From: JBHHUI01 sp965248775
Lineage (GTDB): Bacteria; Chloroflexota; Anaerolineae; Anaerolineales; JBHHUI01
DNA: 64,000 bases
Assembly (NCBI GenBank): GCA_965248775.1
Contig: OZ252150.1
Coordinates: forward strand, 5,952,001-6,016,000
Direction: 5' to 3'
Under the pieces are notes generated by a model. The model saw nothing but the letters and a program-made list of their open reading frames with translations, was not told the origin of the DNA and searched no databases. How positions within the stretch are numbered: the stretch's first letter is position 1; each line of letters begins with the position of its first letter. Positions 9,172 through 16,742 of the stretch are shown piece after piece. The translations under genes were made by a program, and so were the position numbers.

Positions 9172-9726
9172 ATGATTTCCGCTAGAGTCAGCAAGCGTAT
9201 CCTCAGAGCAAATATAAACTGGATAATAGCCAGCATATCGTTGGTTGTTCTGCTACTTGTAGCCGTCCTGCTTTTGGCGCCGCGCGAGGCTCAGGCAACC
9301 GCAGGAGCGGCGGATGTTTCGAGATTGCCGGCACTTAACGCCAGCCTGAATGGAGTAAACGTAATCCTGCTCTCAGTCGCCTATTTGTTCATCCGGCGGG
9401 GTGAGGTACAGCGCCATCGCGCACTGATGCTAAGCGCGTTCGGCGTTTCGGTCTTATTCCTAGTATCTTATGTCACGTATCACGCCTTTTCCGGGTCAAC
9501 ACGTTTTGCCGGACCAGATTGGGTGCGACCGTTTTATTTTTCCATCCTAATATCTCACATTGTGCTTGCTGCTGGAATCGTGCCCCTCGCGCTCATCACG
9601 TTGTATCGCGGATTGAGTAAAGTATTTGTGAAACACAAACAGATCGCGCGTTGGACGCTGCCCATTTGGTTATATGTATCGGTGAGTGGGGTATTGGTAT
9701 ATTTGATGTTATATCATTTCCCATAA
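9172..9726 (+). CDS. DUF420 family membrane protein (CtaM-like)
   Basis: The product has about 184 residues and five membrane helices, with VSRLPALNASLNG and the His-containing segments RHRALM, VTYHAFSG, LISHIVLA and KHKQIARWTLPIWLYVSVSG. These match DUF420, whose Firmicutes member CtaM (YozB) is needed to make active caa3-type or aa3-type oxidases. The conserved His residues suggest haem or copper handling. The start could be the TTG at 9169 or the ATG at 9172; ATG is preferred, though no clear ribosome site precedes either. It follows the coxD gene by about 100 bases and probably serves the same oxidase. Confidence 0.8.
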   Translation: MISARVSKRILRANINWIIASISLVVLLLVAVLLLAPREAQATAGAADVSRLPALNASLNGVNVILLSVAYLFIRRGEVQRHRALMLSAFGVSVLFLVSYVTYHAFSGSTRFAGPDWVRPFYFSILISHIVLAAGIVPLALITLYRGLSKVFVKHKQIARWTLPIWLYVSVSGVLVYLMLYHFP

Positions 9727-9782
9727 TTTTAATACAAACAGAGATAGAATACGTACTGCGAAATACGAATGAGGAGAATTTA

Positions 9783-11582
9783 ATGCCTGAAGCCGTTATA
9801 GCTGAAGAATCTACCGAAGCAGCCCCCGCTCGCGAATGGGAATCGGGTCCGCTTTATAAGAAAGCCGTCATCCCGACGGATAACTCTGAACTGTGCCATG
9901 CTGGTATCGACTGGGGCGTGGTATTCGCACGTCAATGGGGAACGCTTTTAGTCGGAAGCCACGTCTATGCTGCACGTCTGCATGATGACCGTTTTCGGCA
10001 GCTGGAGGTAGGTCTGCCGGCGCGCTTTCAGACTGATCGTGAAGTCGCAAGACAGCGCAACATCCACGACAAGCTAATTGAAACCGGCTTAATATTGATA
10101 TCCGACTCTTTTCTGGATGTGATCGATAAGCGCGGTGAAGACAACAACATCGAGATCGAGCGAAAACTGCTCGAGGGCATTCACTTCGAGCAGCTCGCCA
10201 AAGACATAAATTCACATGACTACGACCTCGTGATCATGGGCGGGCATGGCATTGGGCAGGTTGAGCGCAGTCTGCTGGGGCAGGTGACGGCTCGGGTATC
10301 GCGCCTGATTACAACCGACATGCTTGTAATGAAGCAGCAGGAGCGAAGTTTGCAAGGCGGGAAGATATTGGTTTGCGTCGACAGCTCTGCCTATTGTTAC
10401 CAGGCTTTGCGAAAGGCGTTGCGCATGGCAAAGGACTTTGACGCCACTGTCCATTGCGTGTCGGCCTTCGATCCCTTTTATCATTACGCTGCCTTCGATA
10501 ACATTCGATACGTTCTCTCTCATCAAGCCGGTAAGGTGTTCAAGTTTGAAGAGCAAGAAGAGCTGCACAACAACATCATCGATCGGGGTCTGAAGAAAGT
10601 TTGCGAAGCGAACTTAATGCGCGCAGAAAAAGTGGCAGCCGAAATGGGTGTTCCGATCACGACAGAAGTACTGGTTGGAAAGCCATTTACAAAGATCGTT
10701 GATGTCTGTGAACGTGACGACTACGATCTCACAGTCATGGCCCGCTGGGGAGCCCATCATGTCGAGGGCGCAGATTTAGGCTCGAACACCGACAACTTGA
10801 TGCGTCTGATTCCATCGAACCTGTTGATTGTCGGCGCGGCGGATGCCAAGGCTTATGACATTCCGACCTTGGAGGAATTTGAAGAGGAGCCGCTTGATTG
10901 GGATGAGGACGCTCTAAAGTTGATTTTGCGGGCGCCACCCTTTGCCCAAGGAATGGCGAAGGTATCTGTTGAAGAATACGCCCGCAAAGAAGGGCATGAG
11001 CGTATCACCCTCGATTTGCTCTACGGCGCGTTGAGCGGCATTCTGCCACCCTCGGCCAAACATCTCATGGGGATTGAAACCGAAGACCGTAAGCTCGCGG
11101 AGGCGCGCGCCCGGGCGCGCTCGCCCATTGAAGAATATGTGCCACATGAGCGTGTATTCAAATGGACCGACGAAGCAATAGACCGTGTCAACAGTCGTGT
11201 GCCACCATTCGTACGCCCAATGGCAATGCTGGCCATGGAAAGGTATGCGCGCGAGAACCAGCTCGAAGCAGTTACGCTCGAAGTCACGATTGAAGTGGCG
11301 AAGCGGCTCGGGTATGCCGGCGACGATGGTGCGAGCGATGAAATGCCCTGGACAGACGAAGCAATTGAACGCCTTGCGCGCGTGCCCAAGTTCGAGCGCG
11401 ACATGGTGCGCGAAATGGTCGAATCGCTGGCACGCGACGGCGGACATTCTGCCATCAATTACGATGTGGCCGACGAAATGCTGATCAAAGTGCGCGAAAT
11501 GTGGGAAGCGCAAAGTGAAGGTGGTTTCGGATATTTCAAGGGCATGAGTGGTGATGGCAATAATGGAGCGCCCAAGAATTAA
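9783..11582 (+). CDS. Tandem universal stress protein with three C-terminal PCP_red domains
   Basis: AGGAG lies before the ATG; in-frame sequence upstream is rejected because it runs into the DUF420 gene. The 599-residue product has two UspA-type nucleotide-binding domains (about 26-190 and 195-355). Their G2xG9xG signatures are partly degraded: GGHGIGQVERSLLGQ in the first, and RWGAHHVEGADLGS in the second. Three repeats follow, starting at W373, W461 and W523. Each begins W-D/T-D/E-E/D-A, has a central P-x-F, then (E/D)xxAR about 17 residues on. This is the pattern of the PCP_red domain found at the C-terminus of the protochlorophyllide reductase BchB/ChlB. There is no other sign of chlorophyll synthesis. 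The protein heads a block of PCP_red, Mrp and radical SAM genes. Confidence 0.8.
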   Translation: MPEAVIAEESTEAAPAREWESGPLYKKAVIPTDNSELCHAGIDWGVVFARQWGTLLVGSHVYAARLHDDRFRQLEVGLPARFQTDREVARQRNIHDKLIETGLILISDSFLDVIDKRGEDNNIEIERKLLEGIHFEQLAKDINSHDYDLVIMGGHGIGQVERSLLGQVTARVSRLITTDMLVMKQQERSLQGGKILVCVDSSAYCYQALRKALRMAKDFDATVHCVSAFDPFYHYAAFDNIRYVLSHQAGKVFKFEEQEELHNNIIDRGLKKVCEANLMRAEKVAAEMGVPITTEVLVGKPFTKIVDVCERDDYDLTVMARWGAHHVEGADLGSNTDNLMRLIPSNLLIVGAADAKAYDIPTLEEFEEEPLDWDEDALKLILRAPPFAQGMAKVSVEEYARKEGHERITLDLLYGALSGILPPSAKHLMGIETEDRKLAEARARARSPIEEYVPHERVFKWTDEAIDRVNSRVPPFVRPMAMLAMERYARENQLEAVTLEVTIEVAKRLGYAGDDGASDEMPWTDEAIERLARVPKFERDMVREMVESLARDGGHSAINYDVADEMLIKVREMWEAQSEGGFGYFKGMSGDGNNGAPKN

Positions 11583-11910
11583 CGGCTGAGATGCTATCCT
11601 GCAATTAAGCCAAACTGTTTCTTTATGACCCATTGTCCACCCGGCTCTAGAGTCTGCGCTCTTTCTGCCAAGTAAGTAAACTGAGATACGAACCTTTCCT
11701 GCGTCCTTGGGTGCTCGCGAATCAACTTCAATTACGCGCTTACCATCTTGACCGGCGCCCGATCGCTTTCGTTCCGTTCTCGGCGGGACAGCCGCTCGGA
11801 TTGATCGTTTTCATCCTCGGCATGCAGCTGCTGCTATCACACGACATCTACCGTATTCTGTTTGCCCGATAACTTCCCACGGATAAGTTTTTCGATCCGC
11901 TAAAGTACTG
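11583..11910. other. Gap holding an unassigned 73-codon open frame
   Basis: This 328-base stretch separates the stress-protein gene from the Mrp ATPase gene. No promoter or terminator stands out. On the plus strand, 11651-11872 is open for 73 codons, with a GTG at 11711 but no ATG near its beginning and no ribosome site. Its translation is protein-like (LRYEPFLRPWVLANQLQLRA early, a hydrophobic LGLIVFILGMQLLL near the end). It may be the remnant or the tail of a membrane protein gene whose front has been lost. I do not recognise a family. Confidence 0.3.
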
Positions 11911-12789
11911 ATGACCGAAGATAAAGCATCTGCTCCTCCAAATGTGCTCGAACAAGTGCTCGCACAACGCGAAAGCGTTGTGACACGGCTGGCTCAGATT
12001 GGTCATGTGGTTGCCGTAATGAGCGGGAAAGGTGGGGTTGGAAAGAGCGCCCTCACTGCAAATTTCGCCGCAGCACTCGGGATGCAAGGCTTGGCGGTCG
12101 GCGTAATGGACGCCGATATTCACGGCGCTTCGGCAACAACAATGTTGGGCGCACACGGTCAGAAGGTGGCTTATGGACCAGCGGGCGCGCGCCCTGCGAT
12201 TGGAGTGGCGAACATACGTGTCATGTCGATGGACTTATTTCTCCCGGAAGACGAGCCAGTGCATTGGCAGAATCCCGGTGGACTGGCGGCGGACGCGCAC
12301 GTATGGCGTGGCTCCATGGAAGCGAATGCCTTGCTCGAAATGCTTGCAGACACTGATTGGGGGCGGCTCGATTGGCTGCTGATCGATATGCCTCCCGGAA
12401 CGGATCGTTACGAAACACTGTTGGAGCTCACGCCTGATCTATACGGAACGATTGTCGTGACCATTCCTTCTCAGGTTGCCCATCGCGTTGTGCGGCGTTC
12501 AATCACTGCGGCGCAGACGGCTGGCGCGAGCTTGCTCGGACTGGTGGAGAATATGGCCGGTTATATCGGCGAGAACGGCCGGGAGGTCGGTGAGTTGTTT
12601 CCCGAAGGAGGCGGCCAGGAATTTGCCGCTTTGATGGATATCCCTTACCTCGGACGCGTACCGTTCGATTCGCGGCTGGCGCGCGAGACGGATGGCGGAC
12701 GCCCGTTTGTGCTCGAACACGCAGAGAGTATCGCCGGACAGGCAATATTAGCCATCGTCGAGGAATTGGCAACAGAGGTGTCTGCATGA
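11911..12789 (+). CDS. Mrp/ApbC/NBP35-type P-loop ATPase lacking the CxxC motif
   Basis: The 292-residue product has the deviant Walker A GKGGVGKS (residues 39-46), the switch MDADIHGAS and the Walker B-like LLIDMPPGTDR. These are the hallmarks of the Mrp/NBP35 family of iron-sulphur carrier ATPases. In the family a CxxC about 170 residues on binds the bridging cluster at the dimer interface. Here that place reads NMAGYIGENGREVG, with no cysteine. It may still load or move a cluster using a partner, or have become a plain MinD-like ATPase. Its stop overlaps the next start as ATGA, coupling it to a zinc-ribbon/PCP_red protein with four cysteines. Confidence 0.85.
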   Translation: MTEDKASAPPNVLEQVLAQRESVVTRLAQIGHVVAVMSGKGGVGKSALTANFAAALGMQGLAVGVMDADIHGASATTMLGAHGQKVAYGPAGARPAIGVANIRVMSMDLFLPEDEPVHWQNPGGLAADAHVWRGSMEANALLEMLADTDWGRLDWLLIDMPPGTDRYETLLELTPDLYGTIVVTIPSQVAHRVVRRSITAAQTAGASLLGLVENMAGYIGENGREVGELFPEGGGQEFAALMDIPYLGRVPFDSRLARETDGGRPFVLEHAESIAGQAILAIVEELATEVSA

Positions 12790-13226
12790 AATTTGTCTGC
12801 AACGAGTGTGGGGAAGTGATGGCGTTTGAGGACAATACACCGTCGGAAGATGGCTCTTCCATGAATATTCTCTATCGCTGCCCGAACTGCGAGCGTAGCA
12901 TCTCCATGGTTACAAATGCCGGCGAAACCCAGATGGTGCGCAGTCTGGATGTCAATATCGGACACGAGTCGTTGGAAACGCGCGCGCCCCAGCCGATGTC
13001 CTTGATCCGTGATGCGCTCGCGGGTGCGGAACCCGCACAGACACCCGCAGGGCCGGAACCTGTCTGGACAGAAGCTGCCCTAAAGCGCCTGTCAGCAGCG
13101 CCATCATTTGTACAGGGCATGGTTCACCGTATATATTCGGACTTCGCCCGCCAGAAAGGGTATGCCGAGATCACGCCCGCCATCATGAGCGAAGCTCGCG
13201 ATGAACTCGGCATGATGGGTATGTGA
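12786..13226 (+). CDS. Zinc-ribbon protein with PCP_red domain
   Basis: The 146-residue product starts with a four-cysteine knuckle, CNEC (residues 5-8) and CPNC (32-35), which would bind zinc or iron. A linker rich in Pro and Ala follows. The last 50 residues form a PCP_red domain (W94, then AAPSFVQG and DFARQKGY), matching the repeats in the stress protein and in the radical SAM enzyme nearby. It is coupled to the Mrp gene by an ATGA overlap. Since the Mrp protein has lost its own CxxC, the two may work as a pair; that is inference. NCBI-style naming would be PCP reductase family protein. Confidence 0.75.
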   Translation: MKFVCNECGEVMAFEDNTPSEDGSSMNILYRCPNCERSISMVTNAGETQMVRSLDVNIGHESLETRAPQPMSLIRDALAGAEPAQTPAGPEPVWTEAALKRLSAAPSFVQGMVHRIYSDFARQKGYAEITPAIMSEARDELGMMGM

Positions 13227-13229
13227 GCG

Positions 13230-13646
13230 ATGCTGGCGCGCGTAAAGTCTGATCCGCATAAGACTGCAGCAGTCACATACGGAGGCCTGGGTGTGCTCGT
13301 CATCCTGATCACCTTCTTGGCTGACCTCGTCCCGCAAAGTCAGGAGGATGCGCTTGTGGGTCTCTTTATCGGCGCGATCTTCATTGTCCTCTTTGCAGCT
13401 TTGTTGTTCTGGCGGGGTTGGTGGCTCCTCTCAGCCGTGCTTATGTTCTCCAATTCCTGGCGCGCGCTGACGTATTTCAACGATGGGCGCGGGGTACATT
13501 TGGAGTTGTTGCCCTTGAGCGTGACGTCGATAGACCCTAGCCCGGTTGCATTCGTGAATGCCCTGCTGATGATCATTATTGTCATCATGCTGGCGCGCTC
13601 CACTTGGTTCGGATTAAAAGGCTGGCGGACTATAACAAGAAACTAG
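13230..13646 (+). CDS. Hypothetical four-helix membrane protein
   Basis: The 138-residue product has about four hydrophobic helices (residues 10-32, 43-62, 63-82 and 108-128) and basic ends. It starts four bases after the PCP_red gene, so it is probably co-transcribed with it. I recognise no family and see no conserved His or Cys that would suggest haem or metal binding. It may be a membrane anchor for the neighbouring soluble proteins. Confidence 0.55.
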   Translation: MLARVKSDPHKTAAVTYGGLGVLVILITFLADLVPQSQEDALVGLFIGAIFIVLFAALLFWRGWWLLSAVLMFSNSWRALTYFNDGRGVHLELLPLSVTSIDPSPVAFVNALLMIIIVIMLARSTWFGLKGWRTITRN

Positions 13647-13716
13647 AGTTTGGAGCTTCGGGCACCTGAGTAAAGCAATCTCCACTCACAAATCTCAAAT
13701 TACAATTCATAACAAC

Positions 13717-14985
13717 ATGCCCTCTGTCGATACTTTCAACCCCTCTCTCATTTCTTGGAACCTCACAAAGCTCTGCAATTTGCGCTGTCCGCACTGCTAT
13801 ATGTCAGCCGGGGCGAGCGCCGATAACGAGTTGACGACGGAAGAGTGTTTCGGGCTAATCGACGAAATGAAAGTGCTCGGCACCGAGATGCTGATCTTGA
13901 CAGGTGGCGAACCGCTGCTTCGCAAAGACATTTTCGATATCGCGACCTATGCTTCGCAGCGCGGCATCTGGGTAGTGATGGGCAGCAATGGTGTGCTGAT
14001 CACAGATAAGGTGGCGCGCAAAATGGTGGCGTGCGGGGTCAAAGGGGTGGCGGTTAGTATCGACTCTATCGATCCGGAGAAACATAACAGCTTTCGCGGC
14101 GGCCCGAACTCGTGGGAATATTCGGTGCGTGCCATTGATGTCTGTAAAGCCAATGGCCTCGAGGTGCTGGTGCAGACGACTGTCATGGACATGAATTACG
14201 ACGAGATTCCCGAGTTGATCGTGTTTGCCCGCGAGAAAGGTGCGTGGTCGTTCAACTTGTATTTTCTGGTTCAGACCGGTCGGGGCCAGCTCATGAATGA
14301 TCTCGACGCATTGCGGACGGAGGGAATGCTCTCTCAACTTGTGGATGTGCAGGACGATTATCGTCCAATGCTCGTGCGCTCCAAGTGTGCGCCGCACTTC
14401 AAACGCATCTCCTACGAGCGCGGTCTAGGCGGCTTGGAGAGCGGTGGGTGCATGGCCGGTACACACTATTGCCGTATCACCCCCGAGGGCGACGTGACGC
14501 CCTGTCCGTACATGACCGTTTCGGCGGGGAACGTGCGTATACAAAGCTTTACCGATATCTGGCAGGGTTCGCAGGTGTTGCGCGACCTGCGTGATCCAAC
14601 GCGTCTGAAAGGACGCTGCGGGGCCTGCGAATTTAATGAGTTGTGCGGCGGTTGCCGTTGCCGGGCCTTCGCTGGCTTTGGCGATTATTTACAGGAAGAC
14701 CCGGCTTGCAGTTACCAGCCGACTGGCCAGACGCTGGTTTTGCCCGAGCTTGAATGGACGGCGGCTGCCAGTGCCCGCTTGGAGCGTATCCCGCTTGAAT
14801 TTATTCGCAACAAAGTGCGTCAGGGGTTGGAGGCGTATGCGCAGCGCCATGCCATCCATGTTATCGACGATGAGACGATGACCGCTGCGCTCGCTGGTAT
14901 GGACCGCCCCACAGCTTTCCAGAGCCTGCCCTCGTTTGCAGAGACGGATTACAAATCCGCTCCCAGTCCGGAGCGATTACTGTAG
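13717..14985 (+). CDS. Radical SAM/SPASM protein with C-terminal PCP_red domain
   Basis: The 422-residue product has the radical SAM cluster motif CNLRCPHC (C20, C24, C27), the GGEPL motif, and a SPASM-type cysteine-rich region for extra clusters (CMAGTHYCRITPEG, CPY, CGACEFNELCGGCRC). Its overall layout is like NirJ, AhbC and AhbD, the enzymes that modify side chains of iron-dicarboxylate porphyrins in haem d1 and alternative haem b synthesis. Residues 347-395 form a PCP_red domain beginning at W347. Tetrapyrrole or peptide modification are both possible substrates. The neighbours (PCP_red proteins, Mrp-like ATPase, ferredoxin) suggest a cluster-dependent maturation pathway serving the surrounding haem enzymes. 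Confidence 0.85.
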   Translation: MPSVDTFNPSLISWNLTKLCNLRCPHCYMSAGASADNELTTEECFGLIDEMKVLGTEMLILTGGEPLLRKDIFDIATYASQRGIWVVMGSNGVLITDKVARKMVACGVKGVAVSIDSIDPEKHNSFRGGPNSWEYSVRAIDVCKANGLEVLVQTTVMDMNYDEIPELIVFAREKGAWSFNLYFLVQTGRGQLMNDLDALRTEGMLSQLVDVQDDYRPMLVRSKCAPHFKRISYERGLGGLESGGCMAGTHYCRITPEGDVTPCPYMTVSAGNVRIQSFTDIWQGSQVLRDLRDPTRLKGRCGACEFNELCGGCRCRAFAGFGDYLQEDPACSYQPTGQTLVLPELEWTAAASARLERIPLEFIRNKVRQGLEAYAQRHAIHVIDDETMTAALAGMDRPTAFQSLPSFAETDYKSAPSPERLL

Positions 14986-15144
14986 TTCTACCTGAGTCAG
15001 GACTTACCCAATTGGTTAACCCAAATACCGACTCCTTCAATTTGAAATGTCGGAATATTCGAAGTGGGAGCTTTGTCTTCAGATCGCCAAGTGCATTCGC
15101 TCCGATCAATGGACCAGCAGAAAAGGTTCTGAGGTACAGTTACC

Positions 15145-15321
15145 TTGCCTTACAAGATTATTGATACGTGTACGGCCTGCGGTCTTTGCGTGCCAGAATG
15201 CCCGATCGATTCAATTGCAGCAGGCGATCCGATTTATTTGATCGACGATACGTGCTGCGATTTCGAAGACTGCCTCGCCGTTTGCCCGGAAGCTGCCATC
15301 ATTTTTGTTGAAGAAGATTGA
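15145..15321 (+). CDS. Small 2[4Fe-4S]-type ferredoxin
   Basis: This short gene encodes 58 residues from a TTG start, with GAGGT nine bases upstream. The first cluster motif is canonical: CTACGLCVPECP (C9, C12, C15, C19). The second, CCDFEDCLAVCP (C37, C38, C43, C47), still has four cysteines but in altered spacing, so the second cluster may be bound unusually or have shifted potential. It lies just after the radical SAM gene and is a natural electron donor for it. Its end overlaps the next gene by 17 bases. Confidence 0.85.
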   Translation: MPYKIIDTCTACGLCVPECPIDSIAAGDPIYLIDDTCCDFEDCLAVCPEAAIIFVEED

Positions 15322-15922
15322 ACGCGTTCTAATACCCGCCGGAAGGTTTCGCATGGGCCTCGACCTCGCCGAAGTCCATCTGGAGACGTACGCGCTGGCG
15401 CGGTTTCCGGTGACAAATTTGCAATACACCCAATTCGTAAGAGAAACCGACCATCGTGATCCGAAATGGCCCCCGAACGGATTGCCGCCAGAACTCGCCA
15501 ACCATCCGGTAACGAATGTTAGTTGGGAGGACGCTACGGCCTTTACCGCTTGGGCCGGCGCGCGCATGCCTACAGAAGCCGAATGGGAGAAAGCTGCGCG
15601 GGGTACTGATGGGCGTATCTATCCGTGGGGGGATGAATTCGTCGCAGAAAACTGTAATACAAGTGAATCTAAAACCGAAGGCACTCGCGTCGTGGACGCC
15701 CATCCGGGCGGTGCTTCTCCATTTGGCGTGATGGATATGGCAGGCAACGTGTGGGAATGGACGGACACTCTCTACGAAGAAGGAGAAGTCTGGAGAGTGC
15801 TTAAAGGCGGGGCGTGGGATTTCAAAGGGATAAAAGACACGCGTTCTGCGTACCGTGTCTACTTTGTCCCAGATTTTCGGAACAATGCAGTCGGCTTCCG
15901 ATGTTGCTGGGATGTAGACTGA
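15305..15922 (+). CDS. FGE-sulfatase-fold (SUMF1-like) protein without catalytic cysteines
   Basis: The product has about 205 residues and starts at one of two adjacent TTG codons inside the end of the ferredoxin gene. It shows the formylglycine-generating-enzyme fold: IPAGRFRMG, VTNVSWEDA, ARMPTEAEWEKAARG, YPWGDEF, DMAGNVWEWT, LKGGAW and GFRCCW. True FGE enzymes carry two copper-binding cysteines shortly after the GGSW-like motif. Here that stretch (DFKGIKDTRSAYR) has none, so sulfatase activation is unlikely. The fold is also used in ergothioneine synthesis and in NirV-type accessory proteins. Translational overlap with the ferredoxin ties it to the radical SAM block. Confidence 0.8.
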   Translation: MLKKIERVLIPAGRFRMGLDLAEVHLETYALARFPVTNLQYTQFVRETDHRDPKWPPNGLPPELANHPVTNVSWEDATAFTAWAGARMPTEAEWEKAARGTDGRIYPWGDEFVAENCNTSESKTEGTRVVDAHPGGASPFGVMDMAGNVWEWTDTLYEEGEVWRVLKGGAWDFKGIKDTRSAYRVYFVPDFRNNAVGFRCCWDVD

Positions 15923-15973
15923 GCGGCCAAACGACGGGCGCAATCACCAGGCACACGCCGACCTGAATCCGTA

Positions 15974-16507
15974 CTACTCGTTGACGTGGATCATCTTTGT
16001 ACGGTCGATCCACCAACCTAACACCAAACCGTAAGCAATATTCGCAATCGTAAATGAGACGAGTTCGACATTCGCAACCATCACCGGATTGATGATGGGG
16101 AGCGCGGCTACCGAGGCACCAACCCACAATAGCGGTCCGATCACAGGACCCCAAAACAATGGACGCCCAGGTAGGGCAGGCAGGATGAAAGTGAACATCA
16201 ATCCAAGCCCGACCGATGTTCCCAGGTGGATGCCTAGTCCGATAAACAGTGCTCGGATGTCGAATGCAGCCAATTGCTCTCCGGACATTGGCTGCATGTC
16301 ACGCAACAGCGCTGCCGCAACCACATTAATGGGCAGCCATAGTCCAGTGCGGCTGACGAGACCATAGGCGCCCCCTACAATCGCAACTGCGATCCCTCCG
16401 AGTAGTCCACCGATAATCCCGGCTGGGTAGGGGTAAACCCACTCGGGCCAGATTAACTCATCGTGTTCGTTCGGCTGCCTGTCAGTTGATTCAACGTTGG
16501 TCGACAT
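15974..16507 (-). CDS. Hypothetical four- to five-helix membrane protein, divergent from caa3 operon
   Basis: The 177-residue product lies on the minus strand, with AGGAG eight bases before its ATG. A polar N-terminus (MSTNVESTDRQPNEHDELIW) precedes four or five hydrophobic helices, with Pro/Gly-rich turns such as LPALPGRPLFWGPVIGP. It shares a 235-base divergent intergenic region with the second coxB gene, so it may be co-regulated with the caa3 oxidase. I recognise no family; the helical pattern gives no catalytic residues. Confidence 0.6.
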   Translation of the reverse strand: MSTNVESTDRQPNEHDELIWPEWVYPYPAGIIGGLLGGIAVAIVGGAYGLVSRTGLWLPINVVAAALLRDMQPMSGEQLAAFDIRALFIGLGIHLGTSVGLGLMFTFILPALPGRPLFWGPVIGPLLWVGASVAALPIINPVMVANVELVSFTIANIAYGLVLGWWIDRTKMIHVNE

Positions 16508-16687
16508 GATTTACACTCCTAATTGTTTCCCCAATATACCAACATTTTCAGAAATTTGGGAAATCGGAAACTTGCAGTATGCACTTCTTCCCCATTGAAT
16601 ACGAAACAACAAGTCGAAGGTATGTCCAAGATGAGTGGGTAATCGCGTCTTGCCAACATCAGTAAACTCGTTAAATCCGTCTTCAGC

Positions 16688-16715
16688 TTGACTCTGTGAA
16701 CGAACACAGTAAAAT
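16688..16715 (+). promoter_or_regulatory. Promoter of the caa3 oxidase operon with a palindrome in the spacer
   Basis: TTGACT (16688-16693) and TAAAAT (16710-16715) are separated by 16 bases, a good sigma-70-type match. The spacer is CTGTGAACGAACACAG, whose ends CTGTG/CACAG form a perfect 5-base inverted repeat around six bases. A protein bound there would block the polymerase. The predicted start of transcription lies about 20 bases before the ATG at 16743. Confidence 0.6.
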
Positions 16716-16742
16716 ACAGCGGGATTTGTACCTGCGTTCACA

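Noticed and set aside
9628..9645. TTGTGAAACACAA, a Rex-like palindrome
   Set aside because: It lies inside the DUF420 coding region, away from any start of transcription, and its halves are too close for Rex.
10914..11633. A 239-codon minus-strand open frame
   Set aside because: It is antisense to the PCP_red repeats, whose protein pattern is clear on the plus strand; it arises from codon bias.
15329..15943. A 204-codon minus-strand open frame
   Set aside because: It is antisense to the FGE-fold gene, which has recognisable motifs along its length.
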